Source: Annulohypoxylon bovei var. microspora (Eukaryota > Ascomycota > Sordariomycetes > Xylariales > Hypoxylaceae). Taken from it: 64,000 bases of DNA. The stretch is taken from contig MU405378.1 of NCBI GenBank assembly GCA_022836615.1, positions 1-64,000 on the forward strand, given 5' to 3'. Positions 27,898-37,464 of the stretch are shown piece after piece; position 1 is the first letter of the stretch, and every line of letters begins with the position of its first letter. The notes under the pieces were generated by a model that worked only from the letters and a program-made list of their open reading frames with translations, had not been told where the DNA came from and did no database searches. The position numbers and the translations under genes were made by a program.

Positions 27898-27921
27898 ATG
27901 CCTAGCCGCGAAGCTCAATAA
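27898..27921 (+). other. Short upstream ORF in the regulator's leader
   Basis: ATG at 27,898 opens seven codons closed by TAA at 27,919-27,921, in the same frame as the main start 12 bases later. A second upstream ATG at 27,923 is out of frame with the main start. If the transcript starts in or before the CT tract, these could reduce translation of the regulator. Confidence 0.4.
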
Positions 27922-27933
27922 CATGACACTGCC

Positions 27934-29672
27934 ATGGCGCCTGTCACAAATAAAACTAAAGTAAAAACGGGCTGTCGCACGTGCAAGTGAGTTATCGAAT
28001 GCAGCATCTTTGCTTACCTACCTAGTCACGCGACTAACCCCATGGAAGGGCCAGGAAAGTCAAGTGTGATGAAGGCTGGCCTTCATGTAAGAGATGTCTC
28101 TCTACAGGTCGTGTCTGCGAAGGCTATGGAATATGGGGCGGAGGAGGGGGCCGTAGTAACCGTCCTTCTGCTGTCGTCGATAGTAGCAAATGTTTAGAAA
28201 AAGTCTTGTTTCATCCAACCCCAATCACGACCATAAGCAAAGAAGAGAGTCGGTGTCTCGAGTGGTTCACATTTCGAAGCGCCTTCAAACTTCCAGGCGT
28301 TTTCCGATTCGGATTCTGGGACAAACTTGTGTTCCAAGCAGCGTCAAATGAACCAGCTGTTCGGCATGCAGTTCTCGCTCTAGGCTCGGTTCATAAGAGA
28401 GATGGCCGTGTCCACCCATCCGGGTCAGACTATATTCCGGACAAAGAAGAACAGTTTACACTACAGCACTATACCAAAGCAATCACCTGCCTCCAACCAC
28501 ATTTTTCGGCCAAGAATAACCCTTCAGTTCGCGTCGGCCTCATTACATGTTTAATCTTTATAGTTATGGAATTTATCCAAGGCCACTACAAGACAGGCAT
28601 TGCCCATCTTCAGAGTGGGTTGAAGCTTTTGGACGAGTTTCAAGCTCGGTCAAATGCAATCGATAATTATAGCCTCTTCCAGGAGCCGTGTTGTGACTCG
28701 GTAGATGCTTGGATCATTCAAGCTTTTATCAGGCTCGACGTTCAGACAAAGCTTCTAGGTCAAGGGTCACAATACCTGAACATAGTTCTGGGGGATTGTA
28801 TCTCTGAGATTCCCACTCGTGGATTAAATTTTCAGTCCATAAATCAAGCAAGACAGTATTTAGATCGCTTGGTATATCAGATTTTATATATCGGCCACGA
28901 ATATCGTCTCCAAGTCGGGTGTCGAACGAAGATCTATCTTAATGATCTCTTCGTTACGCAACGATGTATCAAGGCCAAACTGGGTTTATGGTATCCAGCA
29001 TTTGGGAGAATAAGAGCAAGCCAAATAAACGAGAAAGCTAGCATGATCACGATAGCCTTTCCAATACTACACGCATACTACCTCATGGCGGAGGTAATGG
29101 CTGATACATGTATCCAGCCAGCGGACCAGTTAAGATACGATGCCCATACGAAATCGTTCGAGTCCATGATGGAACAATTGAAAATAGTACGGCATCTCTC
29201 TACATCAACACCTTTAGCCAAGATCCTACATTTGCCAAACATGTCCAGCACTATATCTGACCTCGGCGCGCTCCCGACACTCTATTGTGTAGCGACTAAG
29301 TGTCGAGTGCGAAGGGTCAGACACGACGCGCTCGATTTCTTGCAATGTATGCAGCATAAAGAAGGAATTTGGAATGGTACATTGGTAGCAGGCGTTGCAA
29401 AAGAAGTCGTCAAAATCGAGGAAGGTGACTTTTACGAAGGTTCTAGTTCGGCCGATGAAGTCTCTTTATGCAGCGCCTCCGACAAAGCCGAGGCTTTACA
29501 ACCAATGTTACCTGAGTCGTATAGGATGCATGATGTTAAAATAGAGCTACCGGAAGATTATGCAGGGACGGTTACACTGAAGTGTACACGGGGATTGGAT
29601 GATCGTAACCGGGAAGTGATTACTAGAGAATTTGTATACAATGAATCAGCTCAGCGCTGGATACCTAGGTGA
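27934..29672 (+). CDS. Zn2Cys6 fungal transcription factor
   Basis: A nuclear regulator of the fungal binuclear-zinc-cluster type, expected to bind DNA through its N-terminus. Exon 1 is 27,934-27,986. A 62-bp intron (27,987-28,048, GTGAGT..AG, branch-like GACTAAC) separates it from exon 2, 28,049-29,672, giving 558 residues. The zinc cluster spans residues 14-41 as C14-x2-C17-x6-C24-x6-C31-x2-C34-x6-C41, and the intron splits the codon after C17, so the cluster only forms after splicing. After a Gly-rich linker (about residues 46-52) comes a long helical middle region with no zinc finger, typical of the fungus-specific activator domain, and a charged C-terminal tail. The start was chosen because it gives a complete cluster preceded by a short basic stretch. 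Target genes cannot be told from sequence. Normal codon use shows no RIP. Confidence 0.9.
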
Positions 29673-29856
29673 GGCTAGAAATAGGTAGGGCATTAGCAAT
29701 GATCAACAAGCTCACCCTTTTAATATAATGACTTGCATGGAATAATATATGACTTGTCCCATGATTGGTTATTTTATTAGTGCCCGTCGTTTCTCATTTA
29801 AGGAACACTCTAAAGGGGCTCGTCAAATCGAGGGATATTAAAATTTAAACTACCTA
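29673..29856. other. 3' flank of the regulator gene
   Basis: 180 bp of intermediate composition with AATATAATG and GAATAATAT motifs that could act in 3'-end formation. No gene is seen. Confidence 0.4.
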
Positions 29857-30077
29857 CAGTGGCATGCATTAAGTTTAAACCCATTTTATGTACCTTAAAG
29901 TCACGCCAAGCCACTATGCCAAAACAGGAAATAAACGCGTTGTTTTATATGTAAAAGTTTTATTTTTATAATAACGTTTTTAAAGTTATTTATATTTATT
30001 TCCAAATGCGGCTTAATGACTTGCTTAGCACGACTTTCGGGTACATAAAATGGGTTTAAACTTAGTGCATGCCACTG
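29857..30077. mobile_element. 221-bp mimp/impala-like MITE (Tc1-mariner type)
   Basis: The ends are inverted repeats of about 58 bp. Each begins CAGTGGCATGCA(T/C)TAAG and continues with TTTAAACCC and TTTTATGTACC, and the two arms differ at only a few positions. The middle (about 100 bp) is A+T rich and has no ORF. A TA dinucleotide lies on each side (29,855-29,856 and 30,078-30,079), as expected of Tc1-mariner insertions. From memory, Fusarium impala and its non-autonomous mimps also start CAGTGG and have TAAGTTT in the terminal repeat, and mimps are about 200 bp. Size, ends and target site all fit. No transposase is present in the window. Confidence 0.8.
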
Positions 30078-30256
30078 TAGGTAGTCATCGTAGATTTATC
30101 AAAATTTCCAATGCCTTTTACACTAGATGTGAGCCTTCCAATTATAGACTTGACCCCTCTAGCCCCTCCGAGATACCTATTTATGCCAACATAATTAGTG
30201 TCGCATTTCTTAATAAGGCCAATAACATCGGTGTTTCGACTAGTGACAGGATCCAT
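30062..30256 (-). other. Unidentified 64-codon frame running into the MITE end
   Basis: On the minus strand an ATG at 30,256 follows a stop directly and opens a frame of ordinary composition with a G-rich stretch (YLGGARGVKSIIG). It continues into the MITE, where TIR bases supply the last residues and the stop. The part outside the MITE, about 59 codons, could be the start or one exon of a gene cut by the insertion, or chance. I recognise no family, and the sequence left of the MITE does not continue it convincingly. Confidence 0.2.
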
Positions 30257-31470
30257 CTTTCACATAGTTAATTAGAAATCGAAACTGCGAAGTCTCACCG
30301 GCACTACAGTCATTCATTCGGTTCTACTAGCGGAGTTGCAAATGGAGGCCGCCAACATTGGGCATTCTCGCGGCCGCCTAATCAAGTAGGTAATGCTAGC
30401 TTCCAAGAATAATGCTAGCTTCCAAGAATCTACAGCTATGCCAAGACAGTCTAAGTGCAAGTAACGATCTTGCCCCGCGAAACAAGCCGAATTTATCAGA
30501 GATTGAGTTGCATGGGTAGATTAATAGGACCGCGTTATGGTGGTTCGGGAAATCCCGTAAGATTGTAGCGAGGAAATCATCTTCATCGTACGAGATCTGG
30601 GACTATGATTCTTCCTCACTCTTCCCTATTCTTCCCTTAGCACCAAAATATCCTTGAGTCGCTCTTATGTGTTACTGTTAACGTACATGGAATATCAAGA
30701 TCTCGAGAACAGACGATACCAACAAACCCGCCAGACGGCCAATTTCATTACTTAATACCTTTACCAGAAAAGAGTACCGGCACTAGTTTCTCCACGCCGC
30801 TAATCCATCCCACATAAATAAACAAAACTAGGAACAACGTTTTAACCAATTAGAAAACATACCTGCCTCAATAAGAGATAGTTTATAATATAAAATATCT
30901 TATATGAAATGAGCTCTGTCCGCTCTCGCTCCATTCCCACTCCGCGCGGAGTAATTACGGGATGGCTTAGACTTGGCTTAACCCTTCTTGGGATGTTCTC
31001 ATGATGCAACCAGCTATTCTAGGTATTAGGGAGCCGTTTGTAAGCACGCGAGTAGAGCCGAACGCATGACCTAACCAAGATTAACTCTAAAGAACTTCCC
31101 ATTTCTCGAGAGAGCCCGGATCCATAGAAGCATCGTGGGAACAGAAAGCAAGAAAATCGGTGTCGTTGGTCTTACCCGCCGCAACATGTGAAGTGGTAAG
31201 CACCGGTAAGCTTCAAATGAGGTAAAGCGGAATTATTCTTTCCGAATATTGTCATCCCACATGGACTAGACTCCCATGAACATGTAAGATCAGAAACTGG
31301 CTTGCAGTACAACACACACGCATGATTAGCAATTGCTTACGAGCTTCGGAGTCCTGCAGGATGTCGTCAGATTTGGAAGGAAGAATACCGAATGAGTGAC
31401 CATCTGTGAGGCTCCGCCGCATCGGGAGATCCTTCGGTCTAGATCGTCGCCCAGGGTGAATCCTGTGCCG
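30080..31470. other. Intergenic region of normal composition
   Basis: 1.4 kb between the MITE and the secreted-protein gene. It contains the 19-bp duplication at 30,392-30,429, several TAGGTAG-type motifs and small frames without support on either strand (for example 31,252-31,500 minus, which has no recognisable content). The distal part is presumably the promoter region of the secreted-protein gene. Confidence 0.5.
30392..30429. repeat. Perfect 19-bp tandem duplication
   Basis: AATGCTAGCTTCCAAGAAT occurs twice without a gap (30,392-30,410 and 30,411-30,429). The perfect identity suggests a recent duplication. A regulatory role is not shown. Confidence 0.85.
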
Positions 31471-31483
31471 ATACATATATAGG
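31471..31483 (+). promoter_or_regulatory. TATA-like box before the secreted-protein gene
   Basis: ATACATATATAGG lies about 105 bp upstream of the chosen ATG, a plausible distance for a fungal TATA element with a leader of about 60-80 nt. Confidence 0.4.
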
Positions 31484-31582
31484 TAGGCCATGAAGATCAT
31501 CGCTCGATTCCATTCAGCCCTTACCTACCACGCGACTTCAGCTAGTACCTACTTACAGCAACTACATCATCAACAAGCAGTC

Positions 31583-32187
31583 ATGAAGTGCACAGCCTAC
31601 ATAACCCTCGGCGCGCTATTCGCCACCGCCGCCGTAGCGCAGGACTTCTCCGGGTCCGGGCAGATCTTCATCCTCAACAGCACCAGCCTCGGAGGCGCAT
31701 CGCCGTCCGATCGCATCGGGTGCTTAGACGCCACCGGCGCCTTCTCCCTAGACGACTGCGCGACCTTCACCAAGAGCAACACCTCCCCCCTGTCCATCTC
31801 CAGCATCGTCGGCAACTGCACCTTCGCAGACGCCAGCCAGCCCGCCAACACAGACAACGTGTACGGCGCACAGTCGTACGCTTGGCATTGTCTAGACGAC
31901 TATGCGGCCGTCACCACCGATCAGCTGTACACTGTTAATGTTTGTTGTCCCATCTGTCACCCTGTATTAAGCAGAGATGCGCTCGCATGACCGGGAAAAG
32001 CTAACTTGACCAGGGATTTAACTACCCCTTCCTATGCCACGGCGACACAGACTGCTACTACGACATCAAGCAAGTCCCCAGCGGCGATGCCACCGCGCCG
32101 GTATGGGGTTACGTCTGGGGATCGCAGCAGACGTCAGTTCCGGCTGGTCACACAAAGGTGATGTGGTACTGGAACAAGACCTCATAA
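31583..32187 (+). CDS. Small secreted six-cysteine protein (effector candidate)
   Basis: Two exons, 31,583-31,939 and 32,014-32,187, joined over a 74-bp intron (GTTTGT..CAG, branch-like GCTAAC; a GTTAAT donor six bases earlier would remove two residues). The product is 176 residues. Residues 1 to about 20 form a signal peptide: MK, then a small hydrophobic core ending ATAAVAQ. The mature part has six cysteines (GC, DDC, GNC, WHC, FLC, DC), enough for three disulfides, and four N-glycosylation sequons (NST, NTS, NCT, NKT). The C-terminus is Trp/Tyr rich, with CHGDTDCYYD followed by VWGYVWGSQQ. Similar unnamed secreted proteins exist in other ascomycetes, as far as I recall; no enzyme motif is seen. 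An upstream in-frame ATG at 31,490 was rejected because it would bury the signal peptide. Coding GC is high and shows no RIP. Confidence 0.82.
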
Positions 32188-32792
32188 CGCAGAGGTTTTC
32201 GGGTTTCGCCTCACCGACGTCAAGATCTGGGTTCGTGATGAGGTGTGGGAGGATAATTTGTCTCTTTTGGGTAACCGGTCTATGGGAGGTTTAATGAACA
32301 GTTATCCGGGTAGCACTATACCTTTAATCAAATGAACAATATCGTACCTGGTTGCTCCCGTGGGGTTGCATGAGCGTCCCGTGCCTTGGTACCGCATATA
32401 TGCCGGATGGACGGTTAACTGACATCACCCCTCCATCCCTCCATCACATCCCCACCATCGATCATCACCATGGTCACCATCATCCATCCTCAAATAACCA
32501 TCCCACGGCCGCATTCGGTAGAATTCTCGCTACCATATTTTGCTCCGTTCTAGATTGTCGCGATACGAGTGTTAGACATTCAATGGAGAAGGTGACATGT
32601 GCGCCAGCAATAGAAGGGAAGAAGGGAAGGACGGAAATAGCCAAGACAGACTTATCCAAACCCGTCATTAGCCGCTAACACGAGCACGGCAGTTGACACG
32701 TGAAAAAGGGGGGATAGATAACAACACGACAATTTACCACCGGGATGGGGCAAGGTGGGATGAGACTTAGCGTGGATTCAGAAATAGCTACT

Positions 32793-32826
32793 CATACATA
32801 CATAGGTAGGTACATACATACCTACA
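32793..32826. repeat. CATA / GGTA microsatellite
   Basis: CATACATACATAGGTAGG is followed by TACATACATACCTAC, a short mixed tetranucleotide repeat with partial inverted symmetry. Confidence 0.7.
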
Positions 32827-33435
32827 TTGATAGGTATGGGGGAGGGGATGATTACGTGTACAGATAATTATCACAACCAATGCTGCTTGGGCAGCGTTAG
32901 GCATATCGCCATTTCCTGGTTCAACATCACGATATGTATCTCGAAGCCTGGCTAAGTGAGACATCACGTTAGTTCAAATCAGCATGTCTCATTTGACAGG
33001 AACTAGACGTGATGGTCATGGCTTTCTTTCTGGAAATTTGATAAGCCACGTATGTGCCTACGAATGAGCATCTGACAGTTGCCTGTTTTTCGCGAGAGAA
33101 GATTATGAATAGTTCACCAATTGAAATTCGTTTCCAAAGCTTGGGTTAGTTAAGTTCGTATTACGATATAGCTGTCGAGGGACGGATAATCATGTTTCTC
33201 ACAATCAGGGGTAGCTACCCCTATTTTAGTTGATGACTAAGCAACGTTTATTCGTTATATTTTCATGTAATGGAGTATGTGCTTGTAAAAAGTCTGAGTT
33301 ATTGGATCTATTGGTTACAGCTTTTTAACGTTCGTAAATTATAAGCGTCTGATTCATATAACCCCTTGAAAATCCAGTGCTTCGAATCAGTTGTCCCCAG
33401 TTGTCGACTTGCGTTCAGTTATCACTATCACAACT

Positions 33436-33451
33436 ACCTACCTAGGTAGGT
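33436..33451. repeat. 16-bp perfect palindrome of the CCTAGG type
   Basis: ACCTACCTAGGTAGGT is its own reverse complement. Shorter relatives occur at 28,017, 29,665, 31,480, 31,526 and 33,470, and in the reconstructed insertion site of the MITE. Confidence 0.85.
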
Positions 33452-33695
33452 GCTTTAATTTCATCTTAACTACCTAGTATCCAAATCTTTCCCGGTCCCT
33501 TGTATGAGTCTCGCCCTAGTGATATCATAGATACCTTGCTCATACGTAATCTGATCTTTACGCCCGTAATAAGCCGGTAACGACACACATCGGGAGCCAC
33601 GAAATACAAAGCGGAATGAAGTGAACATTACATAAACGCATTAACTAGGCTATAAGGTCTTAGAATCTACACGGCTACAAGATACTAGCAACATA

Positions 33696-36600
33696 TTAAT
33701 CTTCAGAGCACAACACACGTGAAGAAACACTATAGAACGGTATCTGTTGGCCCTTCCACCAAACCGATCTCAAAACGAAATCCGCGTTATCCATGCAGGC
33801 ATCATGAAGTGCCTTGTTCTCATTATTGTGTGACATTCCAATATCCTCTGCCGGGATAAGTGCCACAGGCTCGCCCTTTTCCAGTTTCTGAACTTGCGCG
33901 GCCAATTTGAGAACATTTACTAACACGCCCAAATGAACAACCAGTCTTCCCCCCTGACCCTCCTTATCATTACTCCACCAGCATATCTCAGCCAGAAACG
34001 CTTCCGCGGCCTCATTTGCATTCTTGCGTAAGACTTGACTTATTTCATTAACACTTTCGGCATAATCGTGATTTGAAAACTGATGATGAGCAGCGAAGAT
34101 TGATGCAATGCTCCACAGGGGCCACGATGATACAGTTTCTCCATAAGTCTCCACGCGAATAGGAGAATCTAGTATGGTCCCGCTACTGACGATATTGTTG
34201 GCGTACACCCAATCTTGTCTACCTAGCGCGGTGAGTAGCATGCCTGGATGGTCTGTCTCGGATTCTGGAGGAAGTTCGAAATCCGCAAGAGCATAACCCA
34301 CACGAAATATGCAGTTCTGGCCAGCTCCATAATGGGCGTTAAGCGAAAATAAAAGGGGCGGCCGCAATCGTTGAATTTCATTTTGGAATTTTAGGCAAGT
34401 CTTGCTGTCAATATGTTGGGGAAATAGCTTTGCCAGCCATTTTACAAGAGTAGGCAGACTATATCCGTGACGTGATATCTCTTTGAATCCAAAAATGAAC
34501 TCGGCTAAGCGGAGCCTCCCATAAGCATGACTTCCTTCAAAGTCGTAGAAGGATTCTTCGAGCGCTGCCATCATGTGCTTTTTCTGAAGGAAATAGTCTC
34601 GAGCTGTACGATGCGAGAACCGAACAGGAGTATAGAACCAAGGTTGGACGAGTCCACACATATCCATCCTGGGCGCAGGATCGAGCTCGAGAAAGCCACG
34701 AGTCAAACTATCAATCTTCTTCTCCACGTTCTGGAGACTTTCTGTATATTCCTCCGCGGAATAGGGGTGGCAATCACCAACATTTGGAAAGTCCAGATTT
34801 TCTAGGTCATTACCACTTGTACCCATTCCATCAAGCCAGGAGAATACGATCGCATTGAGATCCTCACCAAGCGGATTTCTTATAGCCAGGAGGAGCATCT
34901 TGTTAGACCTTTCCTTATCTATATCGCTCTTTTCGATAGCCTCACGTAGTTTGGTGTATAATGTGTCTAGCTCTTTAGGAATCTCGGCTAGTTTCTTTCG
35001 TAAGACATGATATGGATCGCCCTGGCGAAGGGCTATAAGGATTATGTCAACAACAAGATGGGCCCAGAGGAAAACACCCTCAGAGTTTTCGACAATCTCG
35101 TTAATGATTTCCAGGTATGATCGTTTCGTCTTCCTCGCCTCGCGGTCATCGCTGAACCGATTGATACAATAAGTCCAGATATCAAATCGGTTAAGTAGAT
35201 GTAGATGGATTCTTCGAGCCCCCGGGAATGTGAGAACATCTTGGAATTCTTGATATGGTCGAGATGAGGTGCAAAGTTTGACGTCGCCTCCTTCTGTCCA
35301 GGTCTTCATTCTCTGAGCTAATTGCTCGTGAACAAGTCTATTACCATCACACTCATCAAGGCCGTCGATGAAAAAACAGAGCTTATAGCGAGAATTCTGA
35401 GCCTTCTGCATGAGGTCTTCGAAGGCCTTTTGAGGATTCAAATTTGAAACCGTAGCGCCAAGTAGGTATACAGTTTCTGATATCCCAGTTAGTTTTTCAT
35501 GTGCAAGTTTCCATTCCAACGGGAAAGCTTTCTCTGTTAATTCTGGGCAGCGACTCAACACTTGAAACAAAAGAGATCTGTATAGTCCGTCAGTTGACAA
35601 TTGTAGTTCGGTCCCAGGGTTCCAAAAGTAAAAGTCAGCTATGACGAGGGTTTTCTCCCCGGCCCATTTTTGGAGTTCTTCGTGTGTTCGCTCATGGGAA
35701 GCAATGAACTTCATAAGAGTTGACTTTCCCGATCCAGCTTTGCCTGATATGTGAAGGATATTCTGACCATGTCGCAACCAAGAGAGGAATTCCCCGCTTG
35801 TTTCTGCTCGACGTTGCTCGGAAGTGTTTTTTTCATATTCAAATTGACGAGTGGCCGATTCTTCATTTACTGCGATACTGAGGCTGTTATTGACACGATT
35901 CCTTGGAGCATCATGTCCAAATATCCATCCACATGTGTCGTCCTTAGCAGTATGGATCTGAGTATGCCGTGAACGTATGTCCCTAAACTCAAGTCTAAGA
36001 AGGATGGCGAGATTTACCAAGGCTGCATTCCTTTTTGCCTGCATATCACGAATTGAAGCTAATATTTCAATCGTCGACTTGGTTTCAGACTGAATGTGCT
36101 CTTTGATTAAGTTGATGAGATCATTGCGTACAATATCGATCTGCTTTGGGTAATCAACCATCAATTTATTGCAAGCATTCTTTATGCCCGCAAGATCATC
36201 TTCCATTTTAGAATGTTTGTCTCTATGCGCATTTGTCAGTAAAGATTTGAAGCCGACAAACTGAGTCGCAGACTTACTGAAGCATCGTCAGGAGATGGAG
36301 CATGATTTGCGACCGATACTCTTGTAATCTATTCTTTAATTTCTCCACTTCTTCTCTCTCTTTCCAAATCATCCAGGACTTCTTCAAACTATAAAGAAAC
36401 CTATTCCTTTTCCCTCGAACCTCGAACTTCTCGAGTAAGGCTATTAGTGTACTTGACTCCATCTGACAAGCTCGGACGACCTCCTTCATCCGGTTCTGTA
36501 GGTTGATATCATTCTCTTCGAATTTCGTAGTCAAGTCTCTAGAAACTACTTCTAGATGTTGAACTACTCTAAGATGGGCATTGTTTTCAATTGTGCCATC

Positions 36601-36702
36601 AGGAGACTTGTAGATTTCTTTTGCACCGGTGACTATGCCCCAGGAAAAATCAAGGAAAGTAATGACGGCGGAGGCGACACCGAGGGCCGATAAAGGGTCC
36701 AT
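33696..36702 (-). CDS. STAND/NACHT-type NLR-like protein without C-terminal repeats
   Basis: Signal-transduction NTPase of the kind that in fungi takes part in non-self recognition and programmed cell death; this role is family knowledge. Exon 1 is 36,702-36,278, the intron is 36,277-36,223 (55 bp, GTAAGT..TAG, branch-like TACTGAC) and exon 2 is 36,222-33,696, giving 983 residues. The N-terminus MDPLSALGVASAVITFLDF is the familiar start of the fungal STAND N-terminal domain, so it was preferred to an ATG 33 bases upstream. A charged, probably coiled region (about residues 90-220) leads to the NTPase: Walker A GKAGSGKST at 302-310, Walker B FFIDGLDE at 425-432, and a TSSRP sensor near 461. A winged-helix-like part and an FSHRTARDYF block follow. 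The last 300 residues show no WD40, ankyrin or TPR repeats. No frame damage is present. Confidence 0.9.
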
Positions 36703-37023
36703 AGCCCACGAGCTATGTTCATCATAATATGACACACTACAATGTATGTTTTCCGGGATTTTCCCCTAGTAGTTGAGTATTAGCGATGGTGACTGTCGAC
36801 GGAGAGAGTCGGAAAATCTTCACGTATTAATATTAATGATCGACAGCAAAAAATTCATTTCGCGACGACACCTCACTTTGAAATTTGATTTGATAGGCAC
36901 AGCCCTGGGGTACAGATCCTACCTGATCCTACCTACAATAGAACACTCTAGACCTTGAGCTGACTGCGAGGCACTGTCGGTTCGCGATTTGATTGGAAGA
37001 AATGGCCCGCCCCCTGACTGTCA
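36703..37023. other. Intergenic region upstream of the STAND gene
   Basis: 320 bp between the STAND start and the 3' end of the carboxypeptidase fragment, both on the minus strand, so it should hold the STAND promoter. It includes CCTACCTGATCCTACCTAC near 36,920-36,940. A 61-codon frame on the other strand has no recognisable content. Confidence 0.45.
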
Positions 37024-37464
37024 TTACTCCCGCGGAATCCTAAACACCGGATACTCATCCCCCACCGCCACCGGCAGCAGCCCAAACCGCACATACGAGT
37101 CCTCGTTCTCCGGCTCCAGCGCCACGAACGCGCGCGCGGCATTCCGCTGCCTGGCGCCGACCCAGAAGCTGCCGGGCGGCAGCCTCAGCTCGTCTCTCAT
37201 AACCGCCTCCGTCGTGACCGTGACCTGGACCGCGCCCTCGTAGTACGCCCCCGCGAACGCGGTCCCCGTGATCTTCAGCGCCTCGGCCGGGCCTCGGTAC
37301 CCGGCCTCGAGGACCCGGACCTCGAGCCCGGAGTCGCGCAGGCGGGCCGCGAGAGAGGCCCACGCGCGCGGGATGAGGTAGGCTTCGGGGCGCGCGCGCG
37401 TGAGATTGGCCGTCGTGGGGGTTGTGCTGAGGAAGGTGACGGGGACTATTGAAGTAGACGCAGG
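37024..37464 (-). pseudogene. 3' fragment of an M14 zinc carboxypeptidase gene
   Basis: In the minus-strand frame ending at TAA 37,026-37,024 the sequence reads ANLTRARPEAYLIPRAW, then GLEV..LEAGYRG, YYEGAVQVTVTTE, LPPGSFWV.ARQ.NAA, FVALEPEN and GDEYPVFRIP. This is the C-terminal region I recognise from fungal secreted carboxypeptidases of peptidase family M14. The frame is closed upstream by TAA at about 37,465. An AG at 37,447-37,446 could be an intron acceptor. The catalytic domain with its zinc ligands would lie to the right, but that DNA is A+T-rich with nothing recognisable, so the gene is 5'-truncated or its front part has been destroyed. G+C here is the highest of the window. Frames in other registers are Arg/Gly-rich artefacts. 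Confidence 0.75.

Larger units (their letters stand above)
32188..33695. other. Intergenic region between secreted-protein and STAND genes
   Basis: 1.5 kb of normal composition between the converging ends of the two genes. It contains a CATA/GGTA microsatellite (32,793-32,826), a CCTAGG palindrome (33,436-33,451) and His/Pro-rich chance frames around 32,350-32,680 in a CCATCC-rich stretch. No gene is supported. Confidence 0.5.

Noticed and set aside
31490..31990. 166-codon version of the secreted protein starting upstream and ending in the intron
   Set aside because: The upstream ATG would hide the signal peptide, and the 3' end reads through a GT..AG intron. Splicing gives a longer conserved-looking end.
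32352..32678. 108-codon frame with His/Pro-rich stretch
   Set aside because: It lies in a CCATCC-rich simple sequence, no domain or splice structure supports it, and a competing frame exists on the other strand.
36773..36958. 61-codon frame opposite the STAND promoter
   Set aside because: There is no recognisable content, and it overlaps the likely promoter of a well-supported gene.
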